A stretch of 64,000 nt of DNA from Linyphia triangularis (GCA_963978545.1 OZ021727.1:47281385-47345384); one strand, 5' to 3'; numbered from the stretch's first letter, positions 1 to 12,934 are shown. Notes: generated from the letters alone by a model not told the origin. Numbers and translations are program-made.

Positions 1-207
1 CGTTTTTCCTTCATAATCAATAAAATTGGACCCGACTCTTCTGCATTTTGACTACTCTTTTGTATTTGAAGTCTTTGATAATACTTTTTTTTTGTTTCAA
101 TATTTTATTTAATAAACTTAATTGTTTTGCAAAGCTAAAAATAACAGCTTTTTATTAAAGTCGGAAAAAATAGATCGAAAGGTTAAATGAATTTTTCAAA
201 AATTTAC

Positions 208-386
208 CTGCAGCGGATACTTTGTATGCACTCGCAATCCCTGCCATAGCGCTTATCATATGGAGAAGCAAGACCAGTTGACGTCGGGTTTCCATGGTTA
301 CCAGCTATCACAGATCTGAACGTTCCAAAGGCTTGTCCTGCTCTGAAGAAACCAACTCCCTCCGCGATATTTTCAATCGTTTGCAT
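208..386 (-). CDS. Putative first coding exon of an unrecognised gene leaving the left edge
   Basis: An open frame of 59 codons begins at ATG 386-384 and ends in CTGCAG followed by GTAAAT, a good splice donor, with the intron starting at 207. The encoded start is MQTIENIAEGVGFF and the end is Cys-rich (RDCECIQSIRC). Base composition is clearly less AT-rich than the surroundings, and CpG dinucleotides and CRE-like sites lie just upstream, as expected for a first exon next to a promoter. There is no obvious signal peptide or membrane segment. I do not recognise the family. The gene would continue beyond position 1. It could also be a chance ORF, because only one exon is visible. Confidence 0.42.
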
Positions 387-394
387 CAATGATT

Positions 395-560
395 CGTCCG
401 TGACGTAACACCCCGCACACCCTTCTCTCTCACCACTTTCACTTTCTCCAAACGATTATTATTTTTTTTTCCTTTACGCTTTTCACTGGGACAGTTTTCT
501 TTTTTAGCTTAATTTTATTTTGGCAGCCGGTTTTCAGTCCCGTGACGTCAGAATTTCTTT
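395..560 (-). promoter_or_regulatory. CRE-containing promoter candidate for the left-edge exon
   Basis: A GTGACGTAAC motif (about 400-409) and a full TGACGTCA palindrome (543-550) lie 15-165 bp upstream of the minus-strand ATG at 386. Between them is a pyrimidine-rich, low-A stretch. CRE/ATF-type sites near a less AT-rich exon fit a proximal promoter. I see no TATA box. The functional role is inferred. Confidence 0.35.
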
Positions 561-2159
561 AATGGCTGGAGGGGTATCTACGACTGAGTGATTTTTTATT
601 GTTCGATTTTGGAATTCTAAACGAAGAACTATTTGACGGAATTCCACATGTTTTGTCATTTCGCCCCTATCTATTTATATGCTTTTCTTTGCCTTGGGCG
701 TTAGGCAATTATGTATCAAGCTTCGAAGAATGTTTTTTTTTTCCCAATGGAATAAATAAAATATTGAAAAATGAAAGTGTACTCGCCAGGTTGAATAATA
801 AACACTCACATAAAGTGGATTTATGGGTACGTGAATAAGTTTTCCGGGTTCATAGAGAAGAAAAGTTTGACGCTGAAATGAAGTCATCAGGAATGTTGAT
901 ATATCAGTGTGAGACTTTGCTTTAAAATTTACGCATCTTATAAATAGAGAGATGACTTTCTTAATGGAGCGGGGAGAAAATTTTATAGTGATTTTAATTT
1001 TTGTAAAAGAATTATCAAATATTAATTTGTAAAATTTGTTGTTCTCTGGACCCAAATTATTGTTTGTATTTATTTTTATACATCGTTTGTAAAAGAGTTG
1101 ATATTTTTTTAGTGGATATTTTTTGTTAACACCCCATTTTAGCATTATGATGTAAATATTTATACAAATATCAAAAGTAGAAGTGTTTCATAATCAATAT
1201 AATCATGTCTTTCATCTATTTCAAAACTTGTCGAGTTGGAAAAGAAGTATTAAACAATGCTGTTAAATGCCGAAAAGCATTTAAAGCAAAAGTTTGCTCC
1301 AATATCTTGTGGTAACCTGCAAAATACCTTGAAATGTAAACATGAGAAAACAGGATACACTGCATAATATAGGTTACTGCTAAAATACGCCCCTTACTTT
1401 AAAACTAGAGAATCTTTTTTTAAAAATAAAGAATAATGTTTTAAGACAGCTTCTTAATCTATTAGTTCCTTCTAAACGAGCTGATCAGATCTACAAGGTT
1501 ACTGTAAAATATATTTAGTTTAATTTAATATAAAATACTCCAAAAAAGAATTTTTTTGAAAACAATTTCATTTGAAGTTTTTATTTTAAATTGGTAGAAG
1601 TCTGAAATAAAATAGGAATATACACATAAAATTTATTACTTTAAGCAGTTAACAAAAATTACGGAAAAAAAAACACTATTTTTATTAAGAAAGTATTAAT
1701 TTGTTTAGTGTTTGAAGTATTCTACGTATCCCTGTTTTATCAGGATAACCATTGCATTTTAGACTTAAAAAATGCATAGGAATCGGTTAACTATTTTGCA
1801 ATATGATGCCACGGATAAGCGAGTATATTTCAAGGTCAAATACACAAAACTTCGATCTAGCGAAAGGGAAGCAAAATTCTCTATCCTGTATACAAATGAT
1901 AAACCTATGTTTTTGTAAACATTTGATCGCGTGTTAAAAGAGATCTGAATTTTCCTTGTAATACGAGCTTTTTGCTCCTCGTGTTCGTGTGGGGAAACGA
2001 GATGAGGAGGAAATTACGAAATGACTTTCGTGTGGGATGCTATCTACCGAACTGGAATGCCGGATTGTGCGACACGAGAATTCAGGTAGGATGATGGTGT
2101 TCATTTGTCATGGAAATTGATGTCAATATTTGTGCCCTCTGTCACTTCGTTCAGAATAC

Positions 2160-2160
<1 letters not shown>
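560..2160. other. Intergenic, no gene seen
   Basis: This AT-rich sequence has only short accidental ORFs in both strands. The part from about 1840 to 2160 is less AT-rich and runs directly into a 28-nt A tract (2164-2191). It may therefore be the body of an A-tailed retroelement, but I could not recognise a family or a target-site duplication. Confidence 0.4.

Positions 2161-2163
<3 letters not shown>

Positions 2164-2191
<28 letters not shown>
2164..2191. repeat. Homopolymer A28
   Basis: An uninterrupted run of A, one of several runs of 28-34 nt in the first 20 kb of the window. Confidence 0.9.
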
Positions 2192-2192
<1 letters not shown>

Positions 2193-2275
2193 AATGAAGA
2201 TTCTTAAACTTTTAAAGTTTATTTGAATTTTCTTGCGGGAAAATTAGAGGCTAATCTTTCACTGAAAATAGATTG

Positions 2276-2644
2276 GATTGGCGTTCGGTAGGTAGAATGC
2301 TCGCCAAGCATGTAAAACGCCGGCGATCAAACCTCGCTGGTGCTCATTCTTTCTTTTAAAACTGAGTGGACAGAGCAGCATTCTAACAGACAGTCTTTAA
2401 TCGGTTAAGAGATTTGTCAGGTGGTTTTCCGTGTTTTCTACAATTCGGGACGCACGTTTAGAGCAAGCAGTCTCCCTTGAAAGACTTTCATGAAGAAATT
2501 TCAACTTTAATGCAAAACTTGATGTACAGATATTTCGACTCAGTATAACCCTCGAAACCATTTGTTATATGTTCTACTTATTTTTTACAATTATATATTA
2601 TTATACAATATTTCAATGAAATGCACTCAAAGTTTTCCAAACAC

Positions 2645-2682
<38 letters not shown>
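2276..2682 (+). mobile_element. tRNA-derived SINE-like sequence with A32 tail
   Basis: Positions 2276-2345 resemble a decayed tRNA (Gly-like): a GGTAGGTAGAATGCTCGCC segment resembling the D arm and anticodon stem is followed by GCGATCAAACCTCGC in the place of the T arm (B box). An unrelated body of about 300 bp follows and ends in an uninterrupted A32 tract (2651-2682). Head, body and A tail match the layout of a SINE. The extent is my estimate, and I found no clear target-site duplication. Confidence 0.4.
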
Positions 2683-2683
<1 letters not shown>

Positions 2684-3123
2684 ATTAAAAGAATCATTTT
2701 GAAATCATATTTTGGTGAAATGTACTTGTAATATTTTATATATATTCTATATATTTTATCCACGCAAAATATTTATAATATTTATCCATGATACAGTGGT
2801 CGAAGTGGCTTAGTAGTAAAAGAACCACCTTTTCATGCGCTCCTCTTTTCATGCATAAAAACGCATACATTTATGTTTTACTAATTTTACAAAAAGTACA
2901 CCAACATCATTATTTTTAATAAACATATAATTTCTGAACAAATTAAAACATAAAAAGGAAAAGCTAATTCAAATAAAATATATTTTCTATAAATTGGCCA
3001 ATTCAAAAAATAATTTTTCGTTTTATTGTATGGAAAGCAAATGAACATATCTTTAATTAGGCACATAAACACAAATTTACAAAAAACTTTTTATTGGTAT
3101 TTATCATATAATTCTTTATACTT

Positions 3124-3211
3124 CTTATAATTCATCTTACTTCTTATAAAAATCACTAATCATACTTCTTATACTTCATTTTGCTTCTTATAAAGATCAT
3201 TAATCATACTT
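3124..3211. repeat. Two-copy 44-bp tandem repeat
   Basis: Two head-to-tail copies of a 44-bp unit rich in CTTCTTATA and CATACTT motifs start at 3124 and 3168. There is no coding potential. Confidence 0.65.
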
Positions 3212-3989
3212 CTTCTATAACGATTTGAAAGCAGCAATTTTGTCTGCTATATCTCTTTCGAAAAAAAATTTCAAAATTGAAACGCAAACAAGCCCAAGTT
3301 AAAGCTCGCAAGGTTTTAACTAATGAAGAAGTCATGATAAGGTTAGAAAATTAATCTGAAAACCGAAGCACTAAAAAAGTTAAAACCAATCAAAATAAAA
3401 AGTCAAGCGAAGTCCAAACCACATCATAAGGAATCGTCCTAAAAGTAAATAACAATGAAAATGGGCCTACAGATCTAGCATGCATGTGTGAAAGTAGAGT
3501 ATTTAGTGTAAAAATGAAGCAATAATTTATTGTAAAAATTATGGCATTCAAAAAAGACCCGTATGACATAATATTTAAAAAAAAATCTAAGTTTAGCGAG
3601 TTTTATGTTTTCCTTGATGTGGGGTACAAAAACGTCATTGGAAATAGCCAGATAGCAGAAAGTTTAAATGAACCAGTATTTAACAATAGGAAGCATTATA
3701 TTGTTTGCTAGATTTTAAACAGATTTCTAGATATGAAGATTTTTAATAATACGAGTATTTTGCATTCATTAAGTTTAATGTAAAGAAGAATGTAATTTAA
3801 ATGCAAATGCTAATAATAAACATTTGAGTTAGATGTAGAAACGAATTTCAGATTAAACCATGTGTTTAAATTATTTTATGACTTACTATATTATTTTTCA
3901 AATTTCATTAGGCTTGTGTTTTCTTTTGGTATGTCTGTGGTTTATATACGGATTGTTATTTATTCTATGGTTTTCATTGTTAAACTGTA

Positions 3990-4260
3990 GTACACCCCTT
4001 TTACCCCACACTATACCCATTTTCCCTTGCATGAGGTAAAATGGGTATAGTAAACATATACCTATAAAAAGTTTCTGCACAAACATAATTTTTGCAAAAT
4101 AATTATTAAAACTATGTAGACTTATTACCAGGATGTGCAATGTAAAGAAAAACCAAAATAAAAATAGAATTGTGGAACATTTACATAAAAAATTAAATCT
4201 AGCTTGACATAAAAAACGGAGATTTTTATACCCGTTTACCCCACACTACCCTATAGATGA
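3990..4260. repeat. Inverted and direct repeats around TTTACCCCACACTA
   Basis: Positions 4010-4023 and 4038-4051 form a perfect 14-bp inverted repeat (ACTATACCCATTTT) around a 14-nt loop. A TTTACCCCACACTA motif occurs both beside the hairpin (about 4000) and again near 4230. This may be a decayed short inverted-repeat element. Nothing coding is seen. Confidence 0.45.
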
Positions 4261-4264
4261 CATT

Positions 4265-4660
4265 CGGTACAAATTGAATAATTAGATCTCAAGTTATTAT
4301 ACGTTTTTTTTTTTTCGAAATATCATATAGTCTCTTCCTCTTGAAGTTTCTAAGATAAAAATTTCTTCAAGATATAAATAAAACTTTAGATTTCTAGTTA
4401 AGAAAATACTCCTTAACTGATGGAAATGGTGGTTTTTTGAAATCTTAATTAACCAGTAATCACTATGTTGTTTCTAAGATACAGTATCCGAAATTTCATC
4501 AAGATCAAAATAAATATATGGATTCCAAGTTATGATCATACCCCTTAAGAGGTGGAAAAAGAAGAGAAAAATGGTTTTTCAAAATCATTTAACCAATGAT
4601 CTTCCTCTTGTTTTTAAGATCAAGTGTGAGAAATTTCATCGAGATCGGGAAAAAAAAACC
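4265..4660. repeat. Degenerate tandem repeat, period about 125-145 bp
   Basis: Related blocks recur: TTTCTAAGATA- or TTTTTAAGATC-type segments at about 4347, 4470 and 4612 are followed by an AAATTTCATC(A/G)AGATC-type segment. A TCAAGTTATTAT boundary motif recurs at 4288, in part near 4520, and again at about 5168. Copies are diverged and contain no gene. Confidence 0.45.
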
Positions 4661-5112
4661 ACCTGTAAATTTATAGAAATCAAATACACACCTGGGCACA
4701 CATTTCATCATTTATATAGATTACCATTTAATTACATTTATTTTCACAAATAAACTTTTAATTTAATATTTAGGGAAGGTTGTTGAGGATTGGTATATTA
4801 CCTGTTTAATTAAAGTATTATTTTTTACTAAAAATGTCAATACTAACTTTTTATAGAAAAAACCTTTATTTGTAAGAACAAACAAATTAGTAACTATGCA
4901 GAAAAGATTGCTTTCTAGCTGGATATCTAAGCTTAATTTAGACATTGTCTTTATTAAAATCATAAATAATAAGTTAATCGAGTATGAAGGAGTGTTCATC
5001 AAAGCCCCTTCTCGCTCCTCGATTGAACCACCTTAATTACAAAATATGGAAATGAAATTGTGTTCCCGATAATCTGGATAGGTCAAAATGCATATATATA
5101 TGTAAATAATAA

Positions 5113-5113
<1 letters not shown>

Positions 5114-5141
<28 letters not shown>
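5114..5141. repeat. Homopolymer A28
   Basis: An uninterrupted A run next to the degenerate repeat block and the following TTAA-flanked MITE. Confidence 0.9.
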
Positions 5142-5144
<3 letters not shown>

Positions 5145-5188
5145 CTGCTCAAATTGGTACAGTAGATCTCAAGTTATTATCGTACCTC

Positions 5189-5530
5189 TTAACCCTTTGA
5201 GGCGTAGTGGTTCCCCACAGAAACCATCACTTAAATTTTTATTTCATACACAGACTGGGTTTCCACAATATAATGTATCATAAATAATCTATTTTTTCCA
5301 TTTTGTGGGACCTGAAACAAAGTGCAATTTTTTTTATGCAGAAAAAATTTGATTAGGTATGTCATTTGGGTTCACTGTTTCTTGCATTCTGATTTCATAA
5401 CGTAACCATTTACAAAAGTTAAAATAAGTATTTTTTTGCAAAAAGGAGGTATCTCCATCATTTTTCTATATATAAAGAAGCCGCATACCAAATTGTCACT
5501 AAAATCGAAATTCGAGCTTCAAAGGGTTAA
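5189..5530. mobile_element. piggyBac-type MITE with TTAA target duplications
   Basis: TTAA at 5189-5192 and TTAA at 5527-5530 flank a 334-bp body. The body starts CCCTTTGAGG and ends CTTCAAAGGG, so the first 7 bp are inverted-repeat termini. TTAA plus CCCTTT ends is the signature of piggyBac-like non-autonomous elements. There is no ORF inside. Confidence 0.65.
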
Positions 5531-7470
5531 AGGATTAAAAAGATAAGAGGGTAAGAGTTTTCCTAAATTTTAAGCAGCCAGGAATCTGCTTTTTGTTTCG
5601 AAGATTTTACCAAGTTGTAATAAAATTTTTTCTTTTAATAAAAACAAACAAACAAAGATATGGAAACTCTTCTTAATAAATATAGATAATGGAAAACAAA
5701 TTGAATTTAAGGCTTTTTTTTGCTTTTTTTTTGGATAAAACTTATTTAAACTTTATATTGTGACAAATAAACATATTAAATTGAACCAGGGGTGAGTGTT
5801 GATAACCACTATCGCATGTTTCTTCCTGACTACAATGTCTAAGTAAATTGAATGCTGATTATAACTGTCACTAATTTGTTCAAATAAAGTTAGAAGTCAA
5901 AAACTCCGCAGTTCGATTGTTTCTTCTGATTTTCATCATGCATTCAAAAACACAGAGACTAAGTTAGAAAGTACGAAATTAAAAAAAAAAAAATCCTTTT
6001 ACGGATATTATTACATGTAAATTGATGCAAAATGATAATCGGTTGAATTTTTGTCTAAATATATGCGTCGGAGTTGAAAGAGACAATTCTGTATTCATGG
6101 TGATGAATGGAACTTGGTAAGCACATAGTTCTGACTAAGGTGACTGTAATGGTTTGTATTTTATGCATACAAATTACGTTAATTTAATTTTATAAGTTAA
6201 TTTTTGTAATTATTTGAAATACTGCATAATCATAGCTGTATATTCCAGAAAAACCAAACAATTTAGCGAGCATGGAGTTTGTAATTTGATTAAATTTTTT
6301 TTTTCTAAGCAAAAACCCATCAAAATTTTTTCTTCTTAAAATTAGATATCTTTAGGCCTAAAGCATTCCTCTCGTTAGAGAAGATTAGAGTATTACAACT
6401 TAACGAAAATGTTAACGAAAATTCAATAGATCTTAAAAAAACTGCTATACAACAATTATCCGATATATACAATAACTCATGCCAGAAAAAGAGTTAATGT
6501 TTAAAATGAAGATCATGGTGGATACCAATTCCTAATTAAGAAAATATTAATAAGAGTAAGAACAATGTCTTTTAACTAAGCAAACTAACAAAACAACAAC
6601 AACAGAATATTTCCTTTTCAGTGACTTATAGTTCTTTACTCTGAAGTAATTGGTATGCATAAATCTTTATTTTGGACTTGACTTATGACTTGATGTGATG
6701 TCAATATTTTCAAGAACCTGTATGCATTTACTCCGCCGCTTCAGAAGCAATGATCTTATTTCTGCAGGGGATTGGACAACGAATAGTTAAATTTAATTAT
6801 AGTTAATAATATTATAATTATTAATTTTGAATTATTATACTCATCTTTGAAGTGAGTTATATATCATTTGAAGTAATGATCCTGTTGAGGGAGCAATGCC
6901 CGTGTGATAACACAATAATCTGGCTCATAAGAAAGGCACGATTATTATTTCATGCTTTGCCCTTGGTAAATTATGAAATGTCTCACTAAAATTGAAACTC
7001 TTTTTCAAGCAGGTTTTCTCTATTTAGACAGCATATCTAAGATAGGAAGGAAGGTAGAGAGTTCATTTATGTTAGAGAAAATAAAGCGTGTAGGTTGTAG
7101 GCTGCGTTGAGGGATTGGAGTAGTGAAACTGGAATGGACGATACCAGCATTTTTTAAAAACGAGTGAAATTTGTTTATATTTATAAAGAATTTCTTTCTG
7201 ATTCCAAATATTCAAACAAAAGTTCTTTAAAAAATTAGTTATTTAAATATTAAGAAGAGAAAATGCCTCAAAACCGAGCCAAAACCAGTATGATCAAAAC
7301 ACTCTCTATGACACAATTGATTCTGGTACAATTTCCATCAGAGGCATTCTGCTAATATTTTATCCTTGTTTTGTCTGATGTGATTTTTATACTTTTCACC
7401 AAAAGAGTTCGTTTATTAAATTAGAGGGGTAATAATTTGAAACATTTAAATGCATGACATTTAAATGTTC
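5531..7470. other. Intergenic, no gene seen
   Basis: AT-rich sequence without a convincing ORF, promoter or recognisable repeat in either strand. Confidence 0.45.
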
Positions 7471-7537
7471 TCAGCAGGAGTCGAACCTTGTGATTTTATT
7501 TTGGTTGTCCTAAAGGCAACTACTGAAGTGATCTTAA
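7470..7537 (-). mobile_element. Possible fragment of a tRNA-derived SINE
   Basis: On the minus strand GGTTCGACTCCTGC (7479-7492) is a perfect RNA polymerase III B box of the kind found in tRNA-derived SINEs. No A box at the right distance is clear, and the sequence abuts the hAT-like element. It is therefore at best a fragment. Confidence 0.28.
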
Positions 7538-8373
<836 letters not shown>

Positions 8374-8438
8374 ATTTTAGTTGTCCTCAAGTAAATTTTG
8401 TAGCCCTTAAATTTTTCATTGTTACAGATAATAAGCAT

Positions 8439-8700
8439 TTAGTCATCGTTAAGAAAAGGAAAGGAAATTTCAAAATGTGGATTTATAACTTTAGTTTTGC
8501 AAATAAGCCGAGTTTTAAAATTGGAATATAGTGTTATGTTTAGGGACGGTTTTGACATGTTAATTTTAAAATAATCGTGTTTTTTGGAACTGTGCTCGAG
8601 ATTTGGCATGGACTGGCTAATCTCCCCAGAACCCCTGTTTTCGACATTGGTCAATACCGCTGTGTTACCTGGGAATAAGCTCGAAAATATTCTGACACCT
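8439..8700 (-). repeat. Dispersed repeat, copy 1 (inverted relative to 50.3 kb)
   Basis: Read on the minus strand this segment matches 50320-50500 on the plus strand. Shared landmarks in the same order are CCAGGTA, a TTCTGG segment, CTCGAGCA, an AAAT(A/T)AAC(T/A)TGTCAAAACC-like segment and AAACATA. The match is about 160-200 bp and diverged. No terminal repeat or domain is recognised, so I class it only as an interspersed repeat pair. Confidence 0.5.
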
Positions 8701-9547
8701 GGCTTTGTTGGGGACTATAAAGCTAAGATATGAAAGTCCGAACAAAAATGGTGCTTTATTGAACATCGGAAGTCACTCGATCTACCCTTTAATATACTGT
8801 GCAAAGTAAGTTTCTTTCAACCCTTACGACATTAAAAGTTGGGCAGTTACCCTTAATTATCCTTTTCTCTCCGTCCATAGGTTCTAGAAGACTGTCGAAA
8901 GTAAATCAAAATACCAACTGATGCTCGGCCGCAAAATATAGGTATATGTATTTTTTCTCTTAATAGTGCCATAATTCAAGAATCGCCTTTGTAAGTGTTG
9001 CATGACTAAATGACGTAAGTAGCAACTCAATATATGAGGATGTGTTGTACATTACAATAGTTTGCGTTCTGCTTGAGGGGAAAAACAGTCGCCTTTACAA
9101 AGCACGCGACTATTCACTATTGTTAATGATCAACACATATTCTTTAGGCTACAATTAAAAGGATTATTATCCTCTATACTTCCTAAAACTTTTCTTGTGA
9201 AAGTATACTTTAGTGCCCAAACACATAATTTTTATGCGAATTCATGTGTTGAAGGTAAAATAATTTTCTTGTCGTTCTAGAAGGTTAAATGTTACACAAG
9301 AAGTTAAAAAATGAGTATGATTAAAAAAAATAAATAATTACTTTCGCAATCGACTGTTGAAGAGTATAATGCATCTCATTATATAGGTTGTTTGAAATTA
9401 AAAATCGTATATTTACATTCATGATTTTTATTATATAGTTGAGTAATGCTTTTGATTGCTTCAGTAAGTCAAAGAGACAATTATCTACAAATACCAATAA
9501 GCTTCAAGAAAGTACATTTCTCGGATAGACGCAGGATAGTATATAAT
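8701..9547. other. Intergenic, no gene seen
   Basis: No ORF of note, no tRNA and no clear repeat. Confidence 0.4.
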
Positions 9548-9548
9548 A

Positions 9549-10638
9549 CAGGGTGGTTAAAATTAAACTGACGGTACTCAGATGCTCGTAGCTCTTGTTC
9601 TACCGAACGAATCCGAATGGAACTTAAAATATATATTATGTAGATCATTCGGGCGAAGTTTCCGTCAAAAAATAGTTCGAAATGTTACCGATAGGGGGCT
9701 CGGTAACAATGAAAAAAGCAAGATAACTATTAAAAAATGAAATAAGTGTTGACTATTTTATTTTACACACTTGTATGCTCTATGCGCACACCTTGGCTGT
9801 CAATAATATGCCGAAAGTGTTAACAACGGCCGCACGAAACGTATCTGTATGAATGAGGGAGACATGGTGGACGATGTGGTGTTGAAGTCCGCTTCATTAG
9901 ATTTACGGAATTGATAAACGCAATCTTTGAAAAAACTCCTCAGCCAGAAAGTCTCACAAGAGTTCATTTACGAGGATCTTGCTGGACCAGATCATATTGC
10001 GATGCATGGGGAATGTAACGCCTTTGTTGCACAGGATTGGTGGAATCCCATGTGTGGCATTTCTGTGTCTTTACAGCATTATCTAAGTGAAAATAATCAT
10101 CGTCTGTTCATAAGATAGGAGATGGCAATAACTCATCCACTTGCATCCTCGTCAGAAAACGCAAGGCAAAATCAAGACGTACAGAGTATAGATTCAAACG
10201 TTACACGAAATGCAACTTGTAAGGGTACAACTTCTTAATTTTAAGTAAAATTTGACACACGTTTGACCGCGGAATGTCCAGTGCTCGTGTTATAGAGCGG
10301 TCACTTTACAGTAGCATTTGAAGAGCTTGCAAACGCTGTTGCAGTTGCAACTTCCTCCACATTCGCTGCGTTAGTTGCTTGTCGTCCTCTTCCCGGTACA
10401 ACATCCAGAGGGTCGGTTTCGAACCATACGTATCGCTTTTAAAGTGAAATTATTCATTTGCATAGCGTTTTACCAGTACAGTGCCATCTATTGGCAACAT
10501 TTCAAACTATTTTTTTTCGACGAAAACCTCGGTCTCATGATCTACACATAACATGTATTTAAAATTTCATTCAGATCCCTACAGTGGAGCCGGAGATACG
10601 AGCGTCTGAGTACCGTCAGTTTAATTTTAACCACCCTG
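9549..10638 (-). mobile_element. Tc1/mariner element with 44-bp TIRs and dead transposase
   Basis: The element begins CAGGGTGGTTAAAATTAAAC and ends with its inverse. The first 34 bp of the two termini are identical and similarity continues to about 44 bp. TA precedes the left end; CA follows the right end, so the TA duplication has decayed there. The 1090-bp length is typical for the superfamily. The inside encodes a broken transposase on the minus strand (see separate entry). The nearly perfect ends suggest moderate age, while the frameshifts and stops show it is not autonomous. Confidence 0.85.
9880..10390 (-). pseudogene. Tc1/mariner (IS630-type) transposase pseudogene
   Basis: Conceptual translation of the minus strand across frames gives family landmarks in order. 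A helix-turn-helix part has SITRALDIPRSNV. Then come KLYPYKLHFV, RLDFALRFLTRMQVDE, and TDDDYFHLDNAVKTQKC followed by TWDSTNP. These match the mariner pattern in which the first catalytic Asp (S/TDE) precedes F-HL-G-VN-QN and W-NP. In-frame stops and frameshifts break the gene. The N-terminal part and the later DDE residues are missing or unreadable. Confidence 0.75.
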
Positions 10639-10639
10639 C

Positions 10640-11000
10640 ACGAGTTGAAGTTTATTTATAAATTTGAATTAATATGCTGTCTTCAAAAATTGAATCGGAT
10701 ATTGAATTGAAAATTGAATGCTTTTACGACAATTCTTTTTGACAAAATTTCTATCAAAGTCAGCAAACGTAGTAAGTGAGATAATTTTTAATTATTACTT
10801 TTTTTACTCAAATAAATAATATTTTTAATCTATATATTCGATTTCATTAAACAAAAGGTTTTTTAGAAGTGCTTAGAAAATTTCGATCTATAAAATATTT
10901 CTGCATTAAATATCAAATTAAAGTCAGGCTAGATGTGTTATCATGATGTAAAGGAAGTGAATCAGGTGTAAGAGTGGTAATGACACACAGTCCAATATGT
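10640..11000. other. Intergenic, no gene seen
   Basis: AT-rich with no supported feature. Confidence 0.4.
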
Positions 11001-11003
11001 TTT

Positions 11004-11155
11004 AGAATCACTGCCCAACTTGTTTAAGAATCATATGAAGAGAGTACAACTTGTTTTTAGAATCACTGCCCAACTTGTTTAAGAATCATATGAAGAGAGT
11101 ACAACTTGTTTTTAGAATCACAGTCCATCAATTTGTTTAAGAATCATATGAACAC
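11004..11155. repeat. 55-bp tandem repeat, about 2.7 copies
   Basis: AGAATCAC starts units at 11004, 11059 and 11114, giving an exact 55-bp period. The first two units are nearly identical and the third is diverged. A related TGTTTTAGTATAGCAGTCC segment lies past the neighbouring TIR element at about 12780, so that element may have inserted into this array. Confidence 0.8.
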
Positions 11156-12769
11156 CAGTGGCGGATCCAGGATTTTCCTGAGGGGGGGGGGGGCGCAATA
11201 ATTTGCCGTGCCCTAGTCAGGACAAAATTAAATATTTGAAATAAGTTTAAAAAAAAAAAAAAATCGAAGCAGTGTTAAAAAAATATACTTCAAGATCATC
11301 CATATCTATTGATTGACCCCCTCCCCCCCCCCTCCTCATTCGTCACATCTCCGACTTGATAGCTTAGCGTAGGGTGGTGAACACTGTCCTTTTGTTTTTT
11401 CATTTACTATTTTATTTAGTAAAAAAATTGTACCGTACATATGTACCGTAATTGTACCGTAAAATGTACCGTACATATTGAACATTTTAGCAAGCTACAT
11501 TTCCGGAGGTATCGATTATACTGAAGCAATTCCAATGAAAGCGGGAACTTGCTACTTTTATTTGTGACTAAATGACTAAGTATAAACCTTACATTATACT
11601 TACATCAAACTGGGAAATCAGTAATTGTACATCAAAATTTAACATATTCATAAAATATTAATGCAGTGAGCTTAATAAGTAAAAATAAGTAGTTTTACTG
11701 GATAATCCATAGCTACTCGAGTAATCTAAAGTATGTAAGGAAAAATTGTTTTCCAAAGAGAATGTTTTACTAATAATTATAAGTAATATTTTTAATAATG
11801 CAATAGAAACAAATACAATTTAATTATTGATCAGTTATTACAAAATAAATTCCAGTTTCGAAGTCTTTATTGCCAATAGTTATACTTGCACATAAAAAAG
11901 TATAATGATAAAATTAAATGAAAAAGTCCAGTGATAAAATTTGACATTATATAATATCGTAAAACAAGACCCCCCCCCCCCCGAAATAATCACTAAAAAA
12001 CGTAGATCTTCCTGCTTCCCGTGGCCACCCACCGAGTACTGCTACTTTACACAAATAATACTTTTTACAAAACTGTTTGTAAGTCTATTTATTGTAAAAA
12101 ATTGGCATACCTTTCCACTGTAGTGTTGCAAAGGGGGATTTTTAATCTGAATTCAAACATGGCGCTTAATTACAAGCCGAAACATAAGCACGAGCTAGAA
12201 TTGGACGAGTTTTTATGCAGTTTATAAACAACCTTCCTCTTCCTTTCTATCAAAACTTTAAAGTTTAGCCAATTACCATGTCCAGCTGAATGAAGGTGGC
12301 AATTTCTGAGGAGGGAGGGTAACCCAAATAGTCAACCTCTCATTATTCCCCCCCCCCCCCTGGTTGGCGTTGAACATTAAGCATGTGAGAGTCAAAACTT
12401 CTTCCTCCCAGCCGACAGAAAAAGGTATCTTTGGTCCTGAAGAACGGGACGAATATTTATTGATAATTCGATCCCAGGATACTTTTATCAGAAAGGGATG
12501 TGTTTTGAAGTGTCGTGAAGATGTCTTCAAGATCAAGGGGGTGGAGGTTTGAATGCTTGTACAGTCTTTCAACGTCCGTTTGAATGAGAAGGGAGAAGGC
12601 TATAAAAAGAACCTTGATCCAAAAATAAGCTGCTTTTTTTTTTCTTCTTTTCTTTTTTTTCCGGAAATTAGATGAAGGTCGAAATATGTTGTGTGAACTT
12701 ATTTAAAAAATATATATATAGACTCAAGCTGAGGAAGGGGCGCGCGCCTCCTGGCTGGATCCGCCATTG
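11156..12769. mobile_element. hAT-like TIR element (CAGTGGCGGATCCAG ends)
   Basis: The left end CAGTGGCGGATCCAG and the inverse of the right end CAATGGCGGATCCAG differ at one position, giving about 15 bp of TIR. Runs of G or C follow the termini. Such ends are common in hAT-type elements of animals. The expected 8-bp duplication is not conserved (ATGAACAC versus CAGTATAA), so the superfamily is uncertain. Short ORFs inside (for example 12273-12572 minus) show no domain. Confidence 0.6.
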
Positions 12770-12934
12770 CAGTATAACATGTTTTAGTATAGCAGTCCGA
12801 CTTGTTTTAGAAACGTATGAATGATTTCCCAAATTACAACGCGAAAGTTATTTCTACTTAATATTAGTTTACTAGATAACTACTCAAATTAACCATATGG
12901 ACTCAATCTGTAATTACCTCTATCTGTCTTTCGC

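Noticed and set aside
675..1145. 156-codon minus-strand ORF
   Set aside because: Lys/Asn/Phe/Ile-rich translation that follows the AT-rich composition, with no ATG-context, domain or splice support; I could not support it as a gene.
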